Shown: positions 1 to 6,925 of the stretch, piece after piece | How the letters are laid out: each line of letters begins with the position of its first letter | How positions within the stretch are numbered: the stretch's first letter is position 1 | Assembly: GCA_016649795.1 (NCBI GenBank) | Contig: JAENWZ010000035.1 | Coordinates: forward strand, 1 to 12,817 | From: Proteiniphilum sp. | Lineage (GTDB): Bacteria > Bacteroidota > Bacteroidia > Bacteroidales > Dysgonomonadaceae | Length of the DNA stretch: 12,817 bases | Direction: 5' to 3' | The notes under the pieces: generated by a model | Seen by the model: the letters and a program-made list of their open reading frames with translations, nothing else | Databases searched by the model: none | What the model was told of the DNA's origin: nothing | Made by a program: the position numbers and the translations under genes

Positions 1-1033
1 GGTAACTTTGTACATGCAGCAGCTGCTGCAGCTCTTTGCGGATATTATCCACAGTAAAGAACTTAGCGAAGAGCTCTTTCACCACCTCCCGTCCGCTTAT
101 CAGGTTCACCAGGGAGATCCAGGGTGTATGGAGTATATGCCTGAAACCCCAGTAGGTGAGTCGCGGCAGTGCCATACGATAACAGACCACCTGCGGCACA
201 TTGAGCAGTGCAGTCTCCAGCGTGGCCGTCCCCGAGGTCACCAGCGCCGCTTCCGACTGGGCCAGGATGCGGTAGGTCTGGTTAAAAAGCACCTTAACCT
301 GAGGGAATGAGCCTTCATACTTTTTGTAAAATCCGGGATCTATCCCCGGCGCACCGGCAACGATAAGCTGGTATCCGTCGGAGAAACCCTTCACCGCCTC
401 CAGCATGGCGGGCATATTATTGCGGATCTCCTGCTTGCGGCTTCCCGCCAGCAAGGCAATCACCGGTTTCTCTTCCAGATTGTTGTCCGTGACAAACTGC
501 CGGAATGTCTCCTCCTTATGCTCCCGCTGTGCAATAGCATCGACAGTGGGGTTCCCCACATAATGGACCCGGTATTGATGCTTCCTGAAGAAATTGACTT
601 CAAAAGGAAGGATGCAGAGCATCTCATCCACATATTTCCTGAACGATTTCACCCGGTACTCTTTCCATGCCCACACCTTGGGTGAGATATAATAATTGAC
701 AGGTATCCCCAGCTGCCTCTTCACATACCCGGCAATCTTCAGATTAAATCCCGGGTAGTCCACAAGGATAACCACATCGGGACGGTACAGGGTGATATCT
801 TTCTTGCACAGGGCGAGATTCTTAAGGATGGCAGGGGCGTGTAAAACCACCGGGATCACTCCCATAAAGGCCATATCACGGTAATGCTTCACCAGTGTGC
901 CGCCTGCCGTTTGCATCAGATCGCCGCCAAAGAAGCGGAAATCGGCCTCTTTGTCCAGCTTGCTGAGCGATCGCATCAGGTTCGATGCATGCAGATCGCC
1001 CGATGCTTCCCCCGCGATTAGGTAATATTTCAT
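1..1033 (-). CDS. lpxB: Lipid-A-disaccharide synthase LpxB (3' end cut by window edge)
   Basis: LpxB condenses UDP-2,3-diacylglucosamine with lipid X (2,3-diacylglucosamine 1-phosphate) to form the lipid A disaccharide at the inner face of the cytoplasmic membrane. The reading frame starts at ATG 1033 and stays open to the left edge, giving about 344 codons of a family usually near 380, so only the C-terminal tail is missing. Visible LpxB signatures, in order, are GEASGDLHA (residues 8-16), VDYPGFNLKIA near 105, SPKVWAWK near 135, VGNPTVD near 185, an AGSRKQEI loop near 220 (GSR is the usual nucleotide-site motif) and TSGTATLE near 285. The protein resembles GT19 enzymes throughout. It lies downstream of surE on the same strand after a 149-nt repetitive spacer, a gene order I recall from other Bacteroidota. 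No Shine-Dalgarno sequence is present; the start is preceded by an A-rich stretch. Identification is secure. Confidence 0.96.
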   Translation of the reverse strand, partial: MKYYLIAGEASGDLHASNLMRSLSKLDKEADFRFFGGDLMQTAGGTLVKHYRDMAFMGVIPVVLHAPAILKNLALCKKDITLYRPDVVILVDYPGFNLKIAGYVKRQLGIPVNYYISPKVWAWKEYRVKSFRKYVDEMLCILPFEVNFFRKHQYRVHYVGNPTVDAIAQREHKEETFRQFVTDNNLEEKPVIALLAGSRKQEIRNNMPAMLEAVKGFSDGYQLIVAGAPGIDPGFYKKYEGSFPQVKVLFNQTYRILAQSEAALVTSGTATLETALLNVPQVVCYRMALPRLTYWGFRHILHTPWISLVNLISGREVVKELFAKFFTVDNIRKELQQLLHVQSY

Positions 1034-1041
1034 ATTTTTTT

Positions 1042-1192
1042 AGCTTTTAAGCAGTCAGTTTTCAGCTGTCAGCACTCAGCTTTTAATTTTTCACTTTTCC
1101 CTCTTCACTTTTCATTCTTCCCTCCCAAATCTCACATCTCAATTCCCAAATCATAGATCCCATATCCTAACTCCTATATCTCCTATATCTCC
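1042..1192 (-). repeat. Degenerate in-phase heptanucleotide array filling the surE-lpxB spacer
   Basis: Read on the minus strand, the spacer begins with two exact copies of the 9-mer GGAGATATA (1192-1184 and 1183-1175), the first overlapping the surE stop codon. From 1174 to 1042 it can be cut into 19 consecutive heptamers without a phase change. They fall into three blocks: GGATATG/GGAATTG/AGATTTG types (1174-1126), AAAGTGA/AGAGGGA types (1125-1084), and AAAGCTG/AGTGCTG/ACAGCTG types (1083-1056), followed by decayed A-rich units. Because 7 is not a multiple of 3, the recurrent TGA and TAA fall in all frames, so this is not coding. The array stops next to the lpxB start. Its function is unknown, and I recall no named family for it. 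Confidence 0.75.
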
Positions 1193-1947
1193 CATTTCTT
1201 CAGTTCGGGCATAAAATCATACGCTGTCATATCAATCTTTACCGGCACCACGGCAGCATAACCTCTAGCCAGTGCCCACTCATCGTTATCCTCATTCTGG
1301 GCTTCCCAATTCTCAAAGTTACCGGTCATCCAGAAGACATCTCTCCCCATGCCGTCACTAGACCGTACATACTCATTGACCCATTTCCCGTTTGTCTGCG
1401 TAGTGATCTTCACACCCCTGATTTCACCGGCAGGTACGTTCACATTCAGACAGACACCTTTGGGCAGTCCTTTTTCTATCACCTGCGCAGCCAGTCTGTG
1501 TGCGATCTGTGCCATAGACGTGAAATCAGCTTCAGGACTGAAATCGCACAGAGAGAAGCCGATAGAGGGCACTTCAAACACACACCCTTCGATGGCTGCT
1601 CCCATGGTGCCTGAGTATATTACGCTGATACCCGCGTTGGAGCCATGGTTGATACCGGAGACCAGCAGATCGGGCTTCCTGTCGACAAACTCATTCAGCG
1701 CCAGCTTCACGCAATCGACCGGAGTGCCGTTGCACTTATATGCTGTCAGATCGTCCTCCTGGTGATACATCCTGGCTCTGAGAGGCAGTGATGGGGAGAT
1801 GGCACTCGACATTCCCGAACGGGGCGAATCGGGTGCAAAAACAATGATCTCTCCCAGTCCTTTCATCGCTTCAATCAGCGAGGAGATACCTTGCGCCTGA
1901 TAACCGTCATCGTTGGTGATAAGGATCAGGGGTTTTCTTTTACTCAT
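1183..1947 (-). CDS. surE: 5'/3'-nucleotidase SurE
   Basis: SurE is a metal-dependent phosphatase that removes phosphate from 5'- and 3'-nucleoside monophosphates, and sometimes short polyphosphate, in the cytoplasm. I chose the ATG at 1947 (254 residues). The longer in-frame start at 1992 would add 15 residues before the conserved MSKRKPLILITNDDG beginning, and it would place the promoter element at 1970-1977 inside the gene. Metal and active-site motifs are present: TNDDG with D13 and D14, the APDSPRSGMS loop with S44, NGTPVDCV near 73-80, and SGINHGSN with N100. The ending VVPVKIDMTAYDF is typical, so the gene is intact and its length is normal. It is transcribed toward lpxB and diverges from the alkaline phosphatase gene. 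The stop codon sits inside the first unit of the downstream repeat array. Confidence 0.96.
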   Translation of the reverse strand: MSKRKPLILITNDDGYQAQGISSLIEAMKGLGEIIVFAPDSPRSGMSSAISPSLPLRARMYHQEDDLTAYKCNGTPVDCVKLALNEFVDRKPDLLVSGINHGSNAGISVIYSGTMGAAIEGCVFEVPSIGFSLCDFSPEADFTSMAQIAHRLAAQVIEKGLPKGVCLNVNVPAGEIRGVKITTQTNGKWVNEYVRSSDGMGRDVFWMTGNFENWEAQNEDNDEWALARGYAAVVPVKIDMTAYDFMPELKKWEI

Positions 1948-1969
1948 TCTGTTTCGTTTTATAGAATTG

Positions 1970-1977
1970 CAAATATA
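1970..1977 (-). promoter_or_regulatory. Candidate Bacteroidota -7 promoter element for surE
   Basis: The minus strand reads TATATTTG, an exact match to the Bacteroidota primary-sigma -7 consensus TAnnTTTG. It lies 22 nt before the surE ATG and predicts a leader of roughly 15-18 nt. I see no clear -33 TTG element. This site supports the shorter SurE start. Confidence 0.6.
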
Positions 1978-1988
1978 AGGAAATAATG

Positions 1989-2022
1989 CCATTTCACCAT
2001 GATGGGAAAAGAGACGAAATGG
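1989..2022. promoter_or_regulatory. Nested dyad between divergent surE and phosphatase promoters (possible operator)
   Basis: CCATTTC (1989-1995) and GAAATGG (2016-2022) form a perfect 7-bp inverted repeat with a 20-nt gap. Inside it lies a second dyad, CCAT-G-ATGG (1997-2005). The pair covers the expected -33 region of the surE promoter and lies about 45 nt upstream of the phosphatase promoter. No repressor or activator is identifiable, and a dyad of this size can occur by chance. Confidence 0.25.
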
Positions 2023-2064
2023 TTAATTCTATGTTTCCGGCATAAAAAAACAACAACAATTTCG

Positions 2065-2072
2065 TACCTTTG
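2065..2072 (+). promoter_or_regulatory. Candidate -7 promoter element for the alkaline phosphatase gene
   Basis: TACCTTTG matches the TAnnTTTG consensus exactly and lies 31 nt before the ATG at 2104, giving an AT-rich leader of about 27 nt. The upstream stretch is A/C rich (aacaacaacaa), with no obvious TTG -33 element. Confidence 0.6.
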
Positions 2073-2103
2073 AATGTTTAATTCTAATTAAAAGATTATC
2101 CCA

Positions 2104-3732
2104 ATGAAAAGATTGAATATACTCATCAATGTATTCCTTATCACTGTCTCCCTTTTTGCACAAGAGGTAAGACCAGTAAAAAACGTGATTGTGATGATTC
2201 CCGACGGAACATCTTTAAGTGTTTACTCCGCCGCACGCTGGTACAAATATTACAACGGTATGGGTGAACAACTCAACATAGACCCCTACATCACCGGCAC
2301 TGTCAACACCTTCTCCTCCAATGCACCCATCGGTGATTCTGCACCTACAGGTTCAACCTATGCTACCGGTATATTGCAACAGGCGGGTAATGTGGCTATC
2401 TATCCCGAAGTATCGGAGAATGATCTTATCGAAGTAGATGGATCACGTGCCTTTCAACCTGCGGCCACCATACTGGAAGCCTCTAAGATTGAAAAAAACA
2501 AATCTGTGGGGCTCGTGGTGACCTGTGAGTTTCCTCATGCTACACCTGCTGACTTCTCAGCGCATCATTACAACAGAGGGAACTACAAGGCGCTGGCACC
2601 TCAGATGGCTTATCAGAATCTGGATGTGATGTTCGGTGGTGGCAACGGTATCCTAACTGACGATATCAAACAACATTTCAGCAACAACGGCACCACCCTT
2701 ATTCAGGACGACAGAGACGCACTGCTCAGCTACAATAGTGAGGGGAAAGTGTGGGCTCTCTTTGGAGAGAAAGCACTACCCTATAATATTGACAGGAATC
2801 CCGACAAAGTACCCTCCATTGCAGAGATGACGGTGAAGGCTATCCAGCTGTTATCGAAAAATGAAAACGGTTTCTTCCTGATGGTGGAAGGTAGCCAGGT
2901 GGACTGGGCTGCCCACGGCAACGACGCATCCACCATGATCAACGAGTACCTTGCTTTTGATGAGGCGGTGGGTAAAGCGATGAATTTTGCACGCAATGAT
3001 GGCAACACGGCTGTTATTGTGCTCTCCGACCATGGTAACAGTGGTTTCTCCATTGGCAGTAACAACTGCCCGGGTTATAGCCGTATTCCAATTGAACAAC
3101 TGTTTGGTGCCATCTCTAAATACAAGCTCAGTGCCAATGGTCTTGAATCGGTGATGATCAAAAGCAAACCTGATAAGTTCAGATCACTTTTTAAGGAATA
3201 CACCGATATCGAGCTTACCGATGAAGAGCTGGAGACATTGCTCTCTTCCAAGAACTACAAAGAAGCCGATTATACAAAAGTGGGCACCAGCAACAATCTG
3301 GCTCACAATATTGTAAACATAATGAACTCACGCACCTGTTTCGGGTTCACCACCAGCGGACATACCGGTGAAGAGGTGCTACTGGCCGCTTATCACCCAC
3401 AGGATGATGTTCCGAGAGGAAATGTAAGAAACACCGAGTTAAACAACTACCTCCAGAAGTTAACCGGCCTGGATAGCTCATTACAGGAATATTCAGACAA
3501 AATCTTCGTGAAGCATACTGAGGTCTTCTCCGGAATGGACTACTCTATCGACAAGGAAGATGCTGACTTCCCTGTGCTCGTGGTGAAAAAAGGGAACAGA
3601 AAACTGGAGATTCCGGCTTTCTCATCAGTGGCTAAAAGGAATGGAAAGTCGTTCGATATCGGCTCGGTAGTGGTCTATATCGATAAAAACGATACCTTCT
3701 ATCTGCCGAAAGAGCTGAGAGATAAACTGTAA
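2104..3732 (+). CDS. Exported alkaline phosphatase (PhoA-type)
   Basis: This is a zinc/magnesium phosphomonoesterase that releases inorganic phosphate from organic esters outside the cytoplasm. A signal peptide is evident (MKRLNILINVFLITVSLFA, probable cleavage before QEV). The alkaline phosphatase (PF00245-type) catalytic set is complete: D34 in MIPDGTS, nucleophile S79 in GDSAPTGS, H145 and T147 in PHATPAD, E262/D267/H271 in VEGSQVDWAAH, D309/H310 in LSDHG, and H420 in TSGHTGE. H145 replaces the aspartate found at this site in Escherichia coli PhoA, as in animal enzymes. About 100 residues (roughly 315-415) separate the last two metal ligands, and some 120 residues follow H420, ending in a beta-rich tail, longer than minimal PhoA. 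No type IX secretion sorting domain is visible. The gene is monocistronic, between its own promoter and a strong terminator. Confidence 0.92.
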   Translation: MKRLNILINVFLITVSLFAQEVRPVKNVIVMIPDGTSLSVYSAARWYKYYNGMGEQLNIDPYITGTVNTFSSNAPIGDSAPTGSTYATGILQQAGNVAIYPEVSENDLIEVDGSRAFQPAATILEASKIEKNKSVGLVVTCEFPHATPADFSAHHYNRGNYKALAPQMAYQNLDVMFGGGNGILTDDIKQHFSNNGTTLIQDDRDALLSYNSEGKVWALFGEKALPYNIDRNPDKVPSIAEMTVKAIQLLSKNENGFFLMVEGSQVDWAAHGNDASTMINEYLAFDEAVGKAMNFARNDGNTAVIVLSDHGNSGFSIGSNNCPGYSRIPIEQLFGAISKYKLSANGLESVMIKSKPDKFRSLFKEYTDIELTDEELETLLSSKNYKEADYTKVGTSNNLAHNIVNIMNSRTCFGFTTSGHTGEEVLLAAYHPQDDVPRGNVRNTELNNYLQKLTGLDSSLQEYSDKIFVKHTEVFSGMDYSIDKEDADFPVLVVKKGNRKLEIPAFSSVAKRNGKSFDIGSVVVYIDKNDTFYLPKELRDKL

Positions 3733-3756
3733 AGAGGAATCATTCCTGTTTGTCAC

Positions 3757-3790
3757 AAAAAAAAATCCACTGCATGGTGGATTTTTTTTT
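3757..3790. terminator. Perfect bidirectional intrinsic terminator
   Basis: Nine A, TCCAC, loop TGCATG, GTGGA and nine T form a fully symmetrical 14-bp stem with a T-run on either strand. It begins 24 nt after the phosphatase stop and ends 3 nt before the stop codon of the converging lipoprotein gene, so one hairpin can end both transcription units. Confidence 0.92.
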
Positions 3791-3793
3791 GTT

Positions 3794-4303
3794 TCATTTC
3801 ACTTCCTCCTTTTTAATCGTTACATCTCCCTGAAATGAGATGGGTTGTCTGTTAACATCATTCACCGTGAGACGGGCGGAACCGTTCTCCCAGATATCGA
3901 AACTGAATGACACCGGACGGTCAAGATCAAGTATGGCAATCTCAACGATCCAGTTCCCCTTGCGTTTTCCCGGTACAAACCTGTACTGAAAATCGGTGCT
4001 GGTGAAAATAAACCCTCCCTCACGCGGATCCATTGGTGCACGGTAGGCACGTCCGTAATAGGGCAGGTATGCCCTGATGGTATCGAGTGAGATCTTCACA
4101 TCATAATAGGGAGAGAGATAAACGGATCTGTAGCCGGTGGGATAAGCATAGGTGGCATCAAAGGTAAAGGTGGAGTTCACCACCCCATCTCTCAGCTCTG
4201 CAGCCAGCTTCTCTTTTTCGGCCGCTGACTGCGTGGTGCCGCAAGCCTGAAAGACAAGCAGGAAAAAGAACAGGCCGATTACGCAGAATAATAATTTTTT
4301 CAT
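3794..4303 (-). CDS. DUF4251-like lipoprotein
   Basis: A 169-residue predicted lipoprotein of unknown function. The N-terminus has a lysine pair, a strongly hydrophobic stretch and the lipobox FQAC, which would place lipidated Cys21 at the mature N-terminus. The body matches my recollection of the DUF4251 family common in Bacteroidales: a YDVKISLDTIRAYLPYYGRAY segment, a PREGGFIF turn, and a beta-rich C-terminal half with WIVEIAI and VSFSFDIWENGSA. It is probably anchored in the periplasm or outer membrane; no catalytic motif is visible. The start at 4303 is supported by a good purine-rich ribosome site (AAGAGGAGGG) about 8-17 nt upstream, unusually strong for this window. It lies 113 nt downstream of the membrane-protein gene, with no clear TAnnTTTG promoter of its own, and may be the last gene of the purD operon. 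Confidence 0.82.
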   Translation of the reverse strand: MKKLLFCVIGLFFFLLVFQACGTTQSAAEKEKLAAELRDGVVNSTFTFDATYAYPTGYRSVYLSPYYDVKISLDTIRAYLPYYGRAYRAPMDPREGGFIFTSTDFQYRFVPGKRKGNWIVEIAILDLDRPVSFSFDIWENGSARLTVNDVNRQPISFQGDVTIKKEEVK

Positions 4304-4416
4304 TTTTTTGCCCTCCTCTTGGTTTTTTTATAAATCGTCTGAAGCAGAATGCAAAAAGCAACTGGTTACATTTACATGCAATCTATCATATAAACAGTGA
4401 GATGTGCGAAAATGTT

Positions 4417-5436
4417 TTACCGGGGGAGAAGCAGACCGGGGAGCAGATGCGAGAGATAGAGCAACAGCATCAGCAATGAAGAAACATACCCAACAATGAT
4501 ATTGGCTTTAGAGACTGTCCTGGTGTAGAAGTAAGCGTTAAGATAGGATATAAGCGCGATGCTGAGCGTGAGGAAGAAGAGGGTAGTGTTCCAGAAGAGC
4601 ACCTGCAACAAGAGAAGAAAAACGATCAAAAAGACGATTAACTGCATAAAGGAGAGGGTGAGCACTTTGTCGCGGCTGTAGGTTCTGATACTGAAATACA
4701 TATTCGATACAAAAAAGAGGCCGATAAGCACGACAGCCACCCACTCCGCAAAGGTAAAAACGGGTACAGCGGGCAGCGAGAAGGTGGCATAAGCCAGGAA
4801 AGGCTGAAGGAAACCCGGGATATCGTCATAAAGAAAATAGAGAGAGAAGAGCGAAACATAGATAAGCAGAACGCCGAACACGGATGAGAGGAACGACCTG
4901 AACTGGTAGCCCCGCATCGACCGCTCACCTCTCCACCAGAGAGGCAGAAGCGCCAGAGTGTACAACTGAAATAGCGACGCCACAGCTATCAGCACCCCTG
5001 CACGGAAGGAGTAGAGGTAGGAATTAGGCTTCTGATAAGACCTCAGCAAAGGGGGAAAAGCAAACAAAATAAAGATGACAGAGATGTAGTCACCTCTCAT
5101 CACCAGAAACCAGGGATGCAGAGAGAACAAAAAGAGGGGCACGACAAAGGGGAGAGTGGAGCGTGAACGGATAAGGGCGAACCGGCTGTTCACATAGGAG
5201 ATAATCCATGCAATCAGGAAAACAGAGATTGTGGAAGCGGCGAAAGATACCACCGGATCAGCAAACAGATGAGCGATATATCTCCAGAGGAAACCGTTGT
5301 CCGTGAAAGAAGGCTCCGGCATCCCGGTCGAATAAAAGAGGAGAGCACGCATGCCAATGATCACCAGTGAGGTGATCAGGGAGATAAACCGCCCCTCAAC
5401 AATAGATGTGCGGAATGTTCTGACAACAGCACGCAT
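4417..5436 (-). CDS. Multi-pass inner-membrane protein of unknown function
   Basis: A 339-residue, highly hydrophobic protein with roughly eight to ten membrane segments, for example around residues 17-36, 62-82, 94-108, 115-130, 144-165, 183-205, 230-245, 262-280, 283-305 and 313-335. Short basic loops such as RSRST and RGERS separate them. I see no catalytic motif, transporter signature or signal peptide. The topology and its position beside purD recall the Bacteroidota DUF6427 family (sometimes mislabelled as beta-carotene monooxygenase), but I cannot confirm that. The ATG at 5436 lies 16 nt after the purD stop, implying co-transcription. No Shine-Dalgarno sequence precedes it. Distant similarity to a polyprenyl-linked glycosyltransferase scaffold cannot be excluded by eye. 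Confidence 0.8.
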   Translation of the reverse strand: MRAVVRTFRTSIVEGRFISLITSLVIIGMRALLFYSTGMPEPSFTDNGFLWRYIAHLFADPVVSFAASTISVFLIAWIISYVNSRFALIRSRSTLPFVVPLFLFSLHPWFLVMRGDYISVIFILFAFPPLLRSYQKPNSYLYSFRAGVLIAVASLFQLYTLALLPLWWRGERSMRGYQFRSFLSSVFGVLLIYVSLFSLYFLYDDIPGFLQPFLAYATFSLPAVPVFTFAEWVAVVLIGLFFVSNMYFSIRTYSRDKVLTLSFMQLIVFLIVFLLLLQVLFWNTTLFFLTLSIALISYLNAYFYTRTVSKANIIVGYVSSLLMLLLYLSHLLPGLLLPR

Positions 5437-5452
5437 TGGTAAATGATTCTAT

Positions 5453-6730
5453 TTATTGATTGAGAAGATCAGAGCCGATATCTTTTCGGAAATAGCACTT
5501 CTCGTAGCTGATCTTCCCTATGTTCTTATAGGATCTGTCCAGCGCCTCCTCCATCGTTTTGCCGTAAGAGGTGACAGCCAGGACACGACCTCCGGCAGAG
5601 ACAACCTCATCATCAAGGTGTCTTGTCCCTGCATGAAAGACAATACTGTCCAATACCTTGTCAAGACCCACTATCTTTTTCCCTTTTTCGTAAGCTTCGG
5701 GGTATCCGCCGGAGACCATCACAACGGTTGTGGCGAAGCGATTGTCAATAACCAGCGTCTTCTTATCCAGTGTTTCAGTTGTTACGCCAATAAACAGCTC
5801 CAGCAGGTCCGATTTGATGAGCGGCATCACCACCTCTGTCTCAGGATCACCCATCCGTACATTGTATTCTATCACCTTCGGTTCACCCTCCACCCTGATC
5901 AGTCCCAGGAAGATAAAACCCTTATAATCGATCCGCTCTTCCCGCAGACCCACAACGGTAGGTTCCACGATCTGTGTGCGTACTTTTTCCATAAAATCGT
6001 TATCGGCAAAAGGTACGGGAGAGACAGCCCCCATCCCTCCGGTATTCAATCCGGTGTCACCATCACCAACGCGTTTGTAATCCTTGGCTACAGGAAGTAT
6101 CTTGTAGGAGCGTCCATCGGTCAGCACGAACACGGAGCACTCAATCCCCGACAGGAACTCCTCAATCACCACCTTGTTGCCTGCCTTGCCGAACTTACCG
6201 TTAAGCATCTCCCAAAGCATCTGCTTTGCTTCATTCACATCGTTGATGATCAGCACCCCTTTTCCGGCAGCAAGGCCGTCTGCTTTCAGCACATAAGGAG
6301 AAGGAAGAGAATCGAGAAAATCGTTCCCCTCACTGACGTTATCGAGTGTGACTGTTTGGTATCGTGCGGTGGGAATCTGATGACGCATCATGAACTCTTT
6401 TGCGAAATCCTTGCTCCCTTCCAGCTGAGCCCCTTTCCTGGAGGGTCCTATCACTGCAATATGACAGATATCCTCATCGTCACGAAAAAAGTCATAGACA
6501 CCGTTCACCAGCGGATCCTCGGGACCAACAACGATCATGTCAATATCGTTGTTGAGAGAGAAACGTTTCATCGCTTCGAAATCGGTCACCTCAAAGGGGA
6601 CGTTGGTACCCAGCATAGCCGTACCGGCATTGCCGGGTGCAATATAGAGATTATTCAGATAACCGCTCTTGCGTATTCTCCACGCCATCGCGTGTTCACG
6701 GCCTCCGGAGCCAAGTAGAAGGACATTCAT
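5453..6730 (-). CDS. purD: Phosphoribosylamine-glycine ligase (GAR synthetase)
   Basis: PurD catalyses the second step of de novo purine synthesis: phosphoribosylamine plus glycine plus ATP gives glycinamide ribonucleotide in the cytoplasm. The 425-residue protein has the normal bacterial length. The N-terminal domain opens with MNVLLLGSGGREHAMAW and contains the IAPGNAGT and VGPEDPL motifs. The ATP-grasp region includes PYVLKADGLAAGKGVLI, VVIEEFLSGIECSVFVLTDG, the NTGGMGAVSP loop and a metal-binding IEYNVRMGDPETEVVMPL segment. The C-terminal part has the VMVSGGYPEAYEKGK and FHAGT motifs. It leads a probable operon with the membrane protein 16 nt downstream and perhaps the DUF4251 lipoprotein. 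Two candidate promoters lie upstream. Identification is certain. Confidence 0.98.
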   Translation of the reverse strand: MNVLLLGSGGREHAMAWRIRKSGYLNNLYIAPGNAGTAMLGTNVPFEVTDFEAMKRFSLNNDIDMIVVGPEDPLVNGVYDFFRDDEDICHIAVIGPSRKGAQLEGSKDFAKEFMMRHQIPTARYQTVTLDNVSEGNDFLDSLPSPYVLKADGLAAGKGVLIINDVNEAKQMLWEMLNGKFGKAGNKVVIEEFLSGIECSVFVLTDGRSYKILPVAKDYKRVGDGDTGLNTGGMGAVSPVPFADNDFMEKVRTQIVEPTVVGLREERIDYKGFIFLGLIRVEGEPKVIEYNVRMGDPETEVVMPLIKSDLLELFIGVTTETLDKKTLVIDNRFATTVVMVSGGYPEAYEKGKKIVGLDKVLDSIVFHAGTRHLDDEVVSAGGRVLAVTSYGKTMEEALDRSYKNIGKISYEKCYFRKDIGSDLLNQ

Positions 6731-6749
6731 AATGCCAATGGATCAATTA

Positions 6750-6757
6750 CAAAATTA
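6750..6757 (-). promoter_or_regulatory. Candidate proximal -7 element for purD
   Basis: The minus strand reads TAATTTTG, fitting TAnnTTTG, 19 nt before the purD ATG, for a leader of about 14 nt. A TTG lies about 16 nt upstream of it on the same strand, slightly closer than the usual -33 spacing. It is in an AT-rich stretch, so a chance match is possible. Confidence 0.45.
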
Positions 6758-6796
6758 TTATTTTTCGCGCTCGCAATGATAACGGGCAACAAGCCA

Positions 6797-6804
6797 CAAA
6801 GCTA
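6797..6804 (-). promoter_or_regulatory. Candidate distal -7 element for purD
   Basis: The minus strand reads TAGCTTTG, an exact TAnnTTTG match that would give a leader of about 60 nt. A TTG upstream is spaced only about 11 nt away, shorter than typical. It may be an alternative to the proximal site. No purine riboswitch fold is recognisable in the leader. Confidence 0.4.
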
Positions 6805-6898
6805 CTAAAAAAAATCAAGAGAGAGAGAACCTCTAATGAAAAATGGAGATAATGATGGCAGAAACGAAGAAAAAAAGTAGCATTAAGTAGGAAACAAC

Positions 6899-6906
6899 TA
6901 TCTTTG
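6899..6906 (+). promoter_or_regulatory. Candidate -7 element for the FabK/NMO-peptidase operon
   Basis: TATCTTTG matches TAnnTTTG exactly and ends 19 nt before the ATG at 6926, giving a leader of about 14 nt. The 195-nt divergent region it shares with purD otherwise holds only AT-rich sequence and a short GA repeat near 6818-6828. Confidence 0.6.
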
Positions 6907-6925
6907 TAGAATTAAAAAACAGAAG

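Noticed and set aside
8..310. A 100-codon plus-strand open frame at the left edge
   Set aside because: It lies antisense to conserved LpxB sequence and has no domain signature.
1042..1192. CRISPR array interpretation of the surE-lpxB spacer
   Set aside because: The units are 7-9 nt and contiguous, with no 25-40 nt repeats, no unique spacers and no cas genes.
1948..1992. A 15-residue N-terminal extension of SurE starting at 1992
   Set aside because: Conserved SurE sequence begins just after the ATG at 1947, and a TAnnTTTG promoter element lies inside the extension.
5456..6718. A 420-codon open frame on the plus strand antisense to nearly all of purD
   Set aside because: It mirrors purD codon by codon, has no recognisable domain, and purD on the other strand is a certain full-length gene. 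It is a codon-composition shadow.
6818..6828. Short GA dinucleotide run in the purD/flavin-enzyme intergenic region
   Set aside because: It is about five units long and can arise by chance; no contingency-gene arrangement is evident because it lies outside the predicted promoter cores.
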